Assembly: GCF_000722635.1 (NCBI RefSeq)
Contig: NZ_JOKH01000006.1
Location: forward strand, 278,243-323,435
DNA from: Endozoicomonas numazuensis
GTDB taxonomy: Bacteria > Pseudomonadota > Gammaproteobacteria > Pseudomonadales > Endozoicomonadaceae
Reading direction: 5' to 3'
Length of the DNA stretch: 45,193 nt
This document shows, one piece after another, positions 7,602-14,223 of this stretch. The notes under the pieces are model-generated. The model was given only the letters and a program-made list of their open reading frames with translations, was not told where the DNA came from and ran no database searches. Within the stretch, counting starts at the first letter, position 1, and every line of letters begins with the position of its first letter. A program made the position numbers and the translations under genes.

Positions 7602-9491
7602 ATGGATATTTCCTCGTCTTTGGTGATACCCAATCGGGAAAGACATCCCTCACAAAAAAAAATGTTCGCAGAGCTTTTCAATGCCGGTTATTTCCCAACA
7701 GTCATTGACGCAGAAAAGGTAAAACAAGCCGACATAGCTCCTCTAGTCAGAAAAACTCAAAAACAGCAATTTAGTGAAATAACACCAGAGCTAAAATATC
7801 GAAAAAGAGCTCTAATCATTGATGATTTCTCGAAGATAAAACTCAATAAAAAATATATCGAGAGCTTCATCAAGAACTGCAAAGAATCAAACAGCATTTG
7901 TATCTTTATCTGTTTGGACTCGTATCAGTACATTGCTCCTGAGATTGAGGAATTTGACGATTTCGATTTTTATGAGATCATCCCTTTTGGTAATATCAAA
8001 AGAACTGAGCTTATTGAAAAGTGGGTTTCTATGGGGCAAGAAGAGACGATTGAAGACAAATCGCTCTATAAAAAAACAGACAATATAAAGTCGAAAATAG
8101 ACTCAATGGTGAGAAAAAAAATTATCCCACCAAAGCCACTATATCTTTTGACTCTCCTTCAAATGCTGGAGTCTTATACCCCACAAAAGTTAGAGCTTAC
8201 CTCGCATGGCCATTGCTACCAGCACCTAGTTTATAAAGCACTGGAAAACTCAAAAATCCCCAATCAGGAAATAGACAAGTATTTAAATGTTCTTACCGAA
8301 CTTGGTTGGTACGTCTTTGACCAGAAAAAGACTGAACTAAACGAACAAGATTTAAATACCTTCTTCGATGAATACAGAAAAAAATATTTAGCAGTCGACA
8401 GCCAAGACATAATCGAAAACTTAATTAGATGCAGCATATTAGAGAAAAGAGAATATGGAACTTCCTTTAAATACCTCTACATCTACTACTTTTTTGCTGC
8501 AAAGAGGATGGCTGATACATTTAGAAATGATAATCACGTAAAGGACTCAATATCAGACTTGCTACACAACCTCCATAAAGAAGACTCTGCCAACATCATA
8601 ATCTTTATTACCCACCACACTAAAGATGACTGGATTATTGATGAGCTCCAACTATGCCTAATGGGACTATTTGAAAGTCAAGAGCCTGCACACCTTGAAG
8701 CAGAAAAGCTCACCTTTATGAGTGAGTTCATTGATGACATTCCAGACCTAGTCATAGAGAGAAGAAAAATTAGAGATGAAAGATTAAAGCATGAGCAATT
8801 AAAAGATGAAGCTGACAATAAATCCAAAGAAATAGATAAACAGATAGAGCAATCAGAGTCTACTGATATACTCGCAAGAATAAATAAGACTTTCAAAGGA
8901 ATTGAAATAGCAGGGCAAATCATAAACAACAGACATGCTTCATTGACAAAGCACAATTTATACCAACTTATTAATGAAGGCATAACAACAGGTCTTAGAT
9001 TTCTTGGATACTTCCTAACTATAGCTGACAGCTCTAAAACTGAAGTAATTAAGATCATTGAACATCATCTTAAAGAACACCCGAATTTAACCAATAAAGA
9101 AGTTCAGAAAGCAGCAGAAAGTACATTTCTTTTCTTAACATACGGTACAATTCTTGGTGTAATTAAAAAAGTATCTACTTCTATAGGATCTGCCGAGGCA
9201 CAAGAAATATATAAAGAAATAGACAGAGATTTTGATACCAGTTCTATCAACCTAATAAACCAAGCTATCGACCTTCATTTTCATAAAAGTCTGAATTTCA
9301 GTGAAATTGAGCGATTGAATAAAAAATTCACCAATAACCCTACCTGCGCAAGAATTCTTAAGGAAATAATTGTTCAACACACATATATGTTTCCTGTTGA
9401 ATACAAAGACAAACAGAGAATCTCTTCAATGCTGAATATACCAATGAATACCCAAAGGAATATGGATAGGAAAAAACAGATCAAACAGTGA
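7602..9491 (+). CDS. STAND/NACHT-like NTPase: C-terminal part of the split TIR-STAND protein
   Basis: The true frame is joined at an A9 run at 7654-7662. Upstream of it the P-loop FGDTQSGKTSLTKK (7619-7660) is read in another frame; eight As would fuse it to MFAELFNAGYFPTVIDAEK. The first 18 or so codons from 7602 are thus an out-of-frame artefact. Downstream come a Walker B-like segment (KRALIIDDFSKIKL), a sensor region (ICIFICLDSYQYIAPEI) and a winged-helix-like part (KPLYLLTLLQML). A long helical C-terminal region has a coiled-coil stretch near 8760-8850. The order TIR, STAND ATPase, helical sensor matches bacterial NLR-like antiphage proteins. Reconstructed as one gene (6948-9491) it would be about 847 aa. 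Coding bases are much more AT-rich than the neighbours, a sign of transfer. Confidence 0.82.
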   Translation: MDISSSLVIPNRERHPSQKKMFAELFNAGYFPTVIDAEKVKQADIAPLVRKTQKQQFSEITPELKYRKRALIIDDFSKIKLNKKYIESFIKNCKESNSICIFICLDSYQYIAPEIEEFDDFDFYEIIPFGNIKRTELIEKWVSMGQEETIEDKSLYKKTDNIKSKIDSMVRKKIIPPKPLYLLTLLQMLESYTPQKLELTSHGHCYQHLVYKALENSKIPNQEIDKYLNVLTELGWYVFDQKKTELNEQDLNTFFDEYRKKYLAVDSQDIIENLIRCSILEKREYGTSFKYLYIYYFFAAKRMADTFRNDNHVKDSISDLLHNLHKEDSANIIIFITHHTKDDWIIDELQLCLMGLFESQEPAHLEAEKLTFMSEFIDDIPDLVIERRKIRDERLKHEQLKDEADNKSKEIDKQIEQSESTDILARINKTFKGIEIAGQIINNRHASLTKHNLYQLINEGITTGLRFLGYFLTIADSSKTEVIKIIEHHLKEHPNLTNKEVQKAAESTFLFLTYGTILGVIKKVSTSIGSAEAQEIYKEIDRDFDTSSINLINQAIDLHFHKSLNFSEIERLNKKFTNNPTCARILKEIIVQHTYMFPVEYKDKQRISSMLNIPMNTQRNMDRKKQIKQ

Positions 9492-9515
9492 TCCCAAAAC
9501 AAAACTATTGACTCG

Positions 9516-9579
9516 TTCCCACGGTCCTCCGTGGGAATGAATCCCCAACAATAACGCTCCCACGCTGGAGCATGGGAGC
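9516..9579. repeat. REP-like pair of GC-rich hairpins
   Basis: Two palindromes follow the STAND gene. TTCCCACGG-TCCT-CCGTGGGAA occupies 9516-9537. An imperfect GCTCCCA...TGGGAGC hairpin with an inner GCT/AGC stem occupies 9556-9579. The CTCCCACGCTGGAGC-type sequence is common in dispersed REP-like elements of proteobacteria (from memory). It marks the boundary between AT-rich and GC-rich blocks. Confidence 0.6.
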
Positions 9580-9661
9580 CAGAAAAGCCCGGCCAAAGGA
9601 ATATTGCCTGCGGCAAAATTCCTGACGATACTGACAACATAACCCCAACAAAGGCCCAACC

Positions 9662-10081
9662 ATGACACTGGACACCACAGGTATCACCCAGGCACTCACC
9701 CCCCTTAACAATGCGCTGGAACTGCTGGACGAAACCGCTTCTGACAACGAACGTCTGCGGCTGGCCCTGCAGGATTCCGTGGTGCAGCGTTTTGAATACA
9801 CCTACGAAATGAGCTGGAAGCTGATGAAACGCTGGATCAGCGACAACGTCAGCCCGGAAGACAGCGAACCCGGCTGGTCACGGCGCGAACTGTACCGGTT
9901 GGCGGCCAAAACCGGCCTGATTGCGGAACCAAAACGGTGGTTTGCCTACCATGAAGCCCGGAATGTTTCTTCTCACACCTACCATAAAGCCAGCGCCGCA
10001 AAAGTGATGGCCGTGGTCAGGGAGTTCGCCACCGACACCGCCTGCCTGGTTCAAGTGATCAATGAACAGGAACCATCATGA
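9662..10081 (+). CDS. HEPN-domain protein, HepT-like toxin (nucleotidyltransferase substrate-binding family)
   Basis: The 139-residue helical protein belongs to the HI0074/HepT group. It has the FEYTYEMSWKLMKRWI helix and a conserved R100-N101-x3-H105 within EARNVSSHTYH, the HEPN RNase motif. It overlaps the next gene, a minimal nucleotidyltransferase, by ATGA at 10078-10081. In HepT/MntA-type type VII systems the HEPN protein is an RNase toxin, and the nucleotidyltransferase neutralises it by adding AMP to a tyrosine of the RNxxxHxY motif. Here the Tyr is Y107. The base composition is clearly more GC-rich than the STAND gene just upstream. Confidence 0.9.
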   Translation: MTLDTTGITQALTPLNNALELLDETASDNERLRLALQDSVVQRFEYTYEMSWKLMKRWISDNVSPEDSEPGWSRRELYRLAAKTGLIAEPKRWFAYHEARNVSSHTYHKASAAKVMAVVREFATDTACLVQVINEQEPS

Positions 10082-10380
10082 TTGATCTCAACAGGGAAGA
10101 CGCCAAAATACTGAAGCAGCTTCTTCAGCAACATGTGCCCGATTGCGAGGTTCGCGCCTTCGGCTCAAGGGTCACGGGCAAGGCCCGCCGCTATTCCGAC
10201 CTCGACCTGGTGCTGACCCCCTCCAGCGGCCAGCCCCTGCCGCTGGAGCAGCTATCAGGCCTGCAGGAAGCCCTGGCCTGCTCGGACATCAGTATTATTA
10301 TTGATCTTCATGACTGGTTCGCCATACCGGATCATTTCAAAAACACCATTAACACGCAGAGCGTTCCCCTGACTCTGTAA
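10078..10380 (+). CDS. MntA-like minimal nucleotidyltransferase (antitoxin)
   Basis: The 100-residue protein has the signature of the polymerase-beta nucleotidyltransferase fold: AFGSRVTGKARRYSDLDLVL, with G29-S30 and the metal-binding pair D41/D43. A third acidic residue is expected in the SIIIDLHDW strand. It is the partner of the HEPN gene that it overlaps. In characterised systems it AMPylates the toxin. It is followed by 72 bp that hold the vapBC promoter. Confidence 0.9.
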   Translation: MIDLNREDAKILKQLLQQHVPDCEVRAFGSRVTGKARRYSDLDLVLTPSSGQPLPLEQLSGLQEALACSDISIIIDLHDWFAIPDHFKNTINTQSVPLTL

Positions 10381-10382
10381 AA

Positions 10383-10442
10383 CTTTACTTTTGACATATA
10401 GTAAAGATCTATTACGATGAATCTTGCTTCTCAACAGTAAAG
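10383..10442. promoter_or_regulatory. vapBC promoter with repeated operator half-sites
   Basis: A perfect 7-bp inverted repeat, CTTTACT (10383-10389) and AGTAAAG (10400-10406), flanks the -35 TTGACA (10391-10396). The -10 TACGAT lies at 10413-10418 (16-bp spacer). A third AGTAAAG is at 10436-10442, just before the ribosome binding site AGAGG. The arrangement fits autoregulation by the VapBC complex. Confidence 0.65.
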
Positions 10443-10452
10443 AGGTCCAACC

Positions 10453-10680
10453 ATGCCCAGAGTCAGCGCCAAGCGACAGATCACCCTGCCCATGGATCAG
10501 TGCCGCCAAGCAGGCATTGAACCCGGTGATGAGTACGAGAGTTTTGTCGATCATAACGGCCATATCACTATTATCCGCAAGGAAGCGGGAGCCGCTGAAG
10601 GCCTGCTGAAAGATCTCCAGCCCGACCCTAACCTGACCGATGAGGACTCCCTGCAGGACGCTATGCATGATCGCCATTGA
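10453..10680 (+). CDS. vapB: VapB-like antitoxin, AbrB/MazE-type
   Basis: The 75-residue protein has an N-terminal swapped-hairpin AbrB DNA-binding domain (PRVSAKRQITLPMDQCRQAG, then IEPGDEYE) and an acidic, probably disordered tail (LTDEDSLQDAMHDRH) that would wrap the toxin. It lies behind a promoter with repeated AGTAAAG sites. Its end overlaps the start of the PIN-domain gene by 14 bp, which ties the two together. Confidence 0.88.
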   Translation: MPRVSAKRQITLPMDQCRQAGIEPGDEYESFVDHNGHITIIRKEAGAAEGLLKDLQPDPNLTDEDSLQDAMHDRH

Positions 10681-11104
10681 TACCAATGTGTTGCTTCGCT
10701 ATCTGCTGCAGGACGACGAGAAACAGTCACAAAAAGCGACCGCCCTCATTCACTCCTGCTCTTCGGTGCTGGTTACGGATGTTGTTCTCTGCGAAACGCT
10801 CTGGACACTCAAAGGTAAAAAATACCAGCTGGCTCGATCAGACCTTCTTGCTGTCATTGACCGTTTGTTTCGGGAGCGAAACATCCGTTTTGAAGAAGGT
10901 CAGGTTATCTGGAGAGCATACCGGGATTTTGCAGAGGCAGTCCCTGTCAAAATTGCTGGTGGCAAGAAAAAATGGCCTGATTTTGCCGACATCTTGATCA
11001 TTAACAAAGCCCGGCATATGGCTGAAGCTGAACGTGAGACCTTTGAGGGTGCCTTTACATTCGATATCGCTGCCCAGCAAATCGATGGAGCTGAACGTCC
11101 ATAA
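10667..11104 (+). CDS. vapC: VapC-like toxin, PIN-domain endoribonuclease
   Basis: Starting at the ATG at 10667, inside the end of vapB, the frame encodes 145 residues. The PIN active-site acids are visible: D5 (AIDTNVLLRYL), E43 (VVLCETLW) and D105/D108 (WPDFADILI). A TFDIAA strand comes near the C terminus. VapC toxins cleave RNA, often initiator tRNA, when VapB is degraded. A longer in-frame start at 10640 exists but lies deep inside vapB and would add a tail before the PIN strand, so it is less likely. Confidence 0.9.
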   Translation: MIAIDTNVLLRYLLQDDEKQSQKATALIHSCSSVLVTDVVLCETLWTLKGKKYQLARSDLLAVIDRLFRERNIRFEEGQVIWRAYRDFAEAVPVKIAGGKKKWPDFADILIINKARHMAEAERETFEGAFTFDIAAQQIDGAERP

Positions 11105-11186
11105 ACGACAAATGACCTAAACCGCTTTTTCCCGTAAGATGGGTAGGAACCCAGACACCTGCCTATCTGATGGAATAGAGCCGTTT

Positions 11187-11594
11187 ATGACCAGCCAGCC
11201 TTTCAACGAAGCCAACACCATAGAAGCCGCCCTGATCGATAAACTCACCACTGGTCGCGGCCCGAAGTGGGATTTCGTCAACGGTGAACAACTCCCCAAA
11301 CAAGCCGGTGATGTACTGATTGGTGAGTACCTGCACGATGCCCTGTGCAAACTGAACCCGAAGCTCTCGTAAGAGAACGCTGATGAGGTGATCTACAAAC
11401 TTAAAGGCGTACTGCTGGAAGCCAAAAACAGCGGTTTAGTACGGGCCAATGAGCAGTTTATGGAATGGCTGCTAGCAGAGAAGTCGTTGCCCTTCGGTGA
11501 AGATGGCGAGCATATCACTATTCGGCTGATCGACTTTGATCAGCCGGAGAACAACCATTATGTGATGTCTCAACAATTGCTATCTCTTGTGTAG
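11187..11594 (+). pseudogene. hsdR: hsdR fragment (type I restriction enzyme R subunit, N-terminal remnant)
   Basis: From the ATG at 11187 the frame reads FNEANTIEAALIDKL, then KWDFVNGEQLPKQAGDVLIGEYLHDAL, the HsdR N-terminal domain. A TAA at 11370-11372 interrupts it in frame. The frame then continues DEVIYKLKGVLLEAKNSGLVRANE and FGEDGEHITIRLIDFDQPENN before ending at 11594. A functional HsdR is about 800-1100 residues with nuclease and helicase domains, so this is a dead end of a lost type I system. No hsdS or hsdM is seen. Confidence 0.82.
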
Positions 11595-11614
11595 CGTCTC
11601 TGACGAGGTGGCTA

Positions 11615-11640
11615 CTGCCGGTAAGCAACATTACCGGCAG
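11615..11640. repeat. Perfect 10-bp hairpin beginning repeat copy A
   Basis: CTGCCGGTAA and TTACCGGCAG enclose GCAACA. It leads into copy A of an imperfect direct repeat (11632-11683) that recurs at 13761-13828. Confidence 0.7.
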
Positions 11641-11683
11641 TGTGGAACACTTTGGAGAGTTCAGGTCTGGGGCTATGTACCAG
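11632..11683. repeat. Imperfect direct repeat, copy A
   Basis: Shares TACCG..AGTGTGGAACAC, TTTGGAGAGTTC and a CTGGG..TATG..TACCAG tail with copy B at 13761-13828. Copy B carries about 14 extra bases in the middle. The pair brackets the two-gene module at 11738-13505. Confidence 0.55.
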
Positions 11684-11737
11684 GCTTTGTTTTAGCAGGT
11701 TCGAACTGCGGGCCTCCAGAGGAGGCTAGGTTAGGCA

Positions 11738-12964
11738 TTAACGGTTGGCCTTAACCACACAGTGCTCCCTTGGGGGCTCACCTTTCCGGTCAGTTACGGT
11801 AATTGAGTCGCTTTTTTCGTTTATTCCGTCTTTTATGTCCAGAACAAACTCCCAGGGGTCGTTTAAATCGTATAAAAGGCGGAGCTGATCACCGGGTGTT
11901 GGTTGAAGATCCTTCAGGTTGGTGTCATCGGTATAATCAGTGTGCCGTGGTTTTAACAGAGGGTCGGCAATCTTATATATATCGCCATAAGAATCCTCAT
12001 AGATAAAGCAGTGAAGATGCTGATTGCTAAACGAAAATGCTGCCAGAATCGCTTTAGCTAATTGCTCCAGAGTTGCATTGGCAGGCACCATGAGTGTTCT
12101 TCGGCATTTGTAGGCATACATTGATGCATTGATGATGTAGCTGTCTTGCAATTGTTCAGCTATTGGATGCAGCAGCTGTTTCAAGTCATTACGCCATTGC
12201 CGGACCACTTTCAGCATGCCGTCATTTTCATAGAGTATGTCCTCGCAGCCATCGGGCATGGCTAGTCCATGAAGATCAATGGATTTCTGGAAAGCATTAA
12301 ACAAGACGACGCCCAGAGAGGTAAATTGCAGATGTGTTAGTTGAGTGGTGGTTTGCCACTGGACGTTAGCCAGACCAAACAGTTTAAGTAATGCAATATT
12401 ATAAGTGCCGAAACTGGTAGGAAGTGCTTCAAGGCTTATATCTGAAACAGGGTCTTCATTAAAAGCGAGCTGTCTGAGAAAATTAACACCACTGCAGCTC
12501 AGCGGGCGGTGCCCCCTGCCATGCAGTTCTTCACCAATAATGTCTGAACTGCCCCTGGTCAGCCAGCCATCCAGCAGGCTGAAATACTGTTCTACAGGTC
12601 TCATCTGTCGCCACTGTGCCACCATACTTTCGTTAATGACCAGTTGCAGTTTGTTGGTTCCCTTTATAATAACTCGACCCAGTCCAGAGGCTCGAACCAG
12701 CAGGTACAGCCCGAGTGCTGATGGGTAATGAATGGTAAGAGGGCGCTTGAGCTCAGGGTAGTCCGGGGCTGTAAGCCCTTCATTCAGGAGTGCGGTCCAT
12801 TTTTGAACCGGCTGTCGTTTCCCTTTACTTAAAGGAACGGGTTTTTCCATAATCAGGTCCAGGAAGATATTAAAATCTTTAACGACAGAGTCGGGTTCTG
12901 TTTCAGAGAAGCACTGGGTTTGAATGGTTTTCAGCGAATCAGAGGGAAGTTTGATAAGATTCAT
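11738..12964 (-). CDS. Plasmid pRiA4b ORF-3-like protein (unknown function)
   Basis: The 408-residue protein has a C-terminal domain, about residues 285-385, of the pRiA4b ORF-3 family: YKCRRTLMVPANATLEQLAK, then FSNQHLHCFIY, and LQPTPGDQLRLLYDLNDPWEF. The N-terminal 280 residues are not recognised. They include a KPVPLSKGKRQPVQKW stretch often seen in longer members. The family occurs on plasmids and mobile DNA. Its start lies 1 bp after the stop of a DUF6155-like gene, so the two form an operon. They are bracketed by imperfect direct repeats with a MITE on the upstream side. Function is unknown; a defence or mobility-related role is a guess from context. Confidence 0.8.
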   Translation of the reverse strand: MNLIKLPSDSLKTIQTQCFSETEPDSVVKDFNIFLDLIMEKPVPLSKGKRQPVQKWTALLNEGLTAPDYPELKRPLTIHYPSALGLYLLVRASGLGRVIIKGTNKLQLVINESMVAQWRQMRPVEQYFSLLDGWLTRGSSDIIGEELHGRGHRPLSCSGVNFLRQLAFNEDPVSDISLEALPTSFGTYNIALLKLFGLANVQWQTTTQLTHLQFTSLGVVLFNAFQKSIDLHGLAMPDGCEDILYENDGMLKVVRQWRNDLKQLLHPIAEQLQDSYIINASMYAYKCRRTLMVPANATLEQLAKAILAAFSFSNQHLHCFIYEDSYGDIYKIADPLLKPRHTDYTDDTNLKDLQPTPGDQLRLLYDLNDPWEFVLDIKDGINEKSDSITVTDRKGEPPREHCVVKANR

Positions 12965-12965
12965 T

Positions 12966-13505
12966 TTATTTGATCTCGCTCACGTAGGAATCGTAAGCTT
13001 CTGACAAGGCATCGTGGAAACCCCAGCCCATTTGCGAGGTTTTTTCTAATATATCGCACAGGCGGTCATCAAATGTCTGGATAAGCCCCTCTTTTGTGAT
13101 GAATTTGACAGCATTTTCATACATGCTTTCCATACTGCAATAAAATGGCTCATCAATATCGCCATACTCGCGAGTACACCAAACACCAGACTCCACAAAA
13201 GTTAGCATGATATCAGCAAGACCCGCATTGGAACATGAGACTTTCTTATAATCCGAGATCGCCTTTCTCGCTACAGATGCCCGCATACGAGGAAATTGTC
13301 TCCGTCCCGAGGGAATGTATTCATCCCTGACAATCTTTTTGTACTTTTCCAGCACTACACAATCGTCATTAAAGAAAGAAGCTTGATAGAACTCTTTTAC
13401 ATTGCTGAACCTCTTATAGAGGTGAGCAATTTCCTCGACCAGCTCGTTCTGGGTCTTTTTTCTTAACTGTTTTTTCAGTTCAGTCAGGTTGGGCTTTTTG
13501 GACAT
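12966..13505 (-). CDS. DUF6155-like protein (unknown function)
   Basis: The 179-residue protein resembles the DUF6155 family: an N-terminal LTELKKQLRKKTQNELVEEI helix, RASVARKAISDYKKV, the conserved EYGDIDEPFYCSMESMYENA motif and GWGFHDALSEAYDSYV at the end. No enzymatic motif is evident; most of it looks helical. It is the first gene of a two-gene unit with the pRiA4b ORF-3-like protein (1-bp gap). Confidence 0.78.
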   Translation of the reverse strand: MSKKPNLTELKKQLRKKTQNELVEEIAHLYKRFSNVKEFYQASFFNDDCVVLEKYKKIVRDEYIPSGRRQFPRMRASVARKAISDYKKVSCSNAGLADIMLTFVESGVWCTREYGDIDEPFYCSMESMYENAVKFITKEGLIQTFDDRLCDILEKTSQMGWGFHDALSEAYDSYVSEIK

Positions 13506-13568
13506 AGCTAAATTTACTTCAAGAGATTATGAAGGAGTTACTGGTTAGCAGAGGTGCTATGGAGTGCG

Positions 13569-13705
13569 GGCTCTGTTCACAATAAATGTTGGTAATATAT
13601 GAAGTACCGCTGGCTGCCTTGCTGTTATAAGGATTCACTAAAATCCTGACTGCCTCAGTACTACTGATTTTGAGAAGATTACCAACACTTACTGTGAACA
13701 GAGCC
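13569..13705. mobile_element. 137-bp MITE with 28-bp inverted repeats and 8-bp target duplication
   Basis: The ends are 28-bp terminal inverted repeats starting GGCTCTGTTCACA (13569-13596 and 13678-13705) with two mismatches. They are flanked by GGAGTGCG (13561-13568) and AGAGTGCG (13706-13713), an 8-bp duplication with one difference. About 80 bp of non-coding DNA lies inside. The size, ends and 8-bp duplication fit a non-autonomous relative of an IS6- or ISL3-type element. The parent is not in the window. Confidence 0.85.
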
Positions 13706-13760
13706 AGAGTGCGTATTATTGCTTTTATTCGGAAACATTGGTAGCAATGTTAATGCCTCT

Positions 13761-13828
13761 TACCGATAGTGTGGAACACTGGTGTGAAGCGTTTTGGAGA
13801 GTTCCGGCCTGGGATTATGGAATACCAG
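13761..13828. repeat. Imperfect direct repeat, copy B
   Basis: Second copy of the repeat at 11632-11683, sharing AGTGTGGAACACT, TTTTGGAGAGTTC and TACCAG blocks. No gene is supported in 13714-14060; the minus frame at 13750-14061 reads through this repeat and has no family. Confidence 0.55.
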
Positions 13829-14060
13829 AGCTGGTGCTTGTCAACATAGTTGCCACTTCGGATAAGTACTCTCACCATTGAAAAACTGCTATCACTCTGA
13901 ATTTGTAGAAAAATAAAGAGAAAATTTAGGGCGATAAGAAAGCCTGTTGCGCATTTATGAGAAGGGCTAAGAGAGGGGGTAAAGCGGCTACCAGCCATAG
14001 GAGTGGGTGCGTAAATTATGAGAAAATTGTTTAAATTTGTCGTTGCCCCTTCGCCATTCA

Positions 14061-14100
14061 AAAGCCCCTGTCAGCATAAAGCTGATCAGGGGCTTTTTTT
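14061..14100. terminator. Rho-independent terminator
   Basis: AAAGCCCCTG-TCAGC and GCTGA-T-CAGGGGCTTT form a stem with one bulge around ATAAA, followed by TTTTTT on the plus strand. On the minus strand it also lies 124 bp past the gene ending at 14224. Confidence 0.75.
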
Positions 14101-14223
14101 CATTAAACTCTACTCATCAACTATCTTCGTTTGACCCTTTCACTGATAAATTCCAAGTGGCTTGAGGTTATCCATTCTTTACCCAAGTCAACCTGGTAAC
14201 AACTTAACCAACAAAGAAAAGTG

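Noticed and set aside
8678..9058. Minus-strand frame of 126 codons inside the STAND gene
   Set aside because: It is the antisense of an AT-rich coding region, rich in S, L and I as expected for a shadow frame.
13750..14061. Minus-strand frame of 103 codons as a gene
   Set aside because: It reads through repeat copy B and ends in repeat-derived residues; no family or start signal supports it.
5540..14200. Direct repeat of the tRNA-Ser 3' end as an attachment site
   Set aside because: Apart from the tandem tRNA itself, no copy of the T-arm/acceptor sequence was found in the island, and no integrase gene is present.
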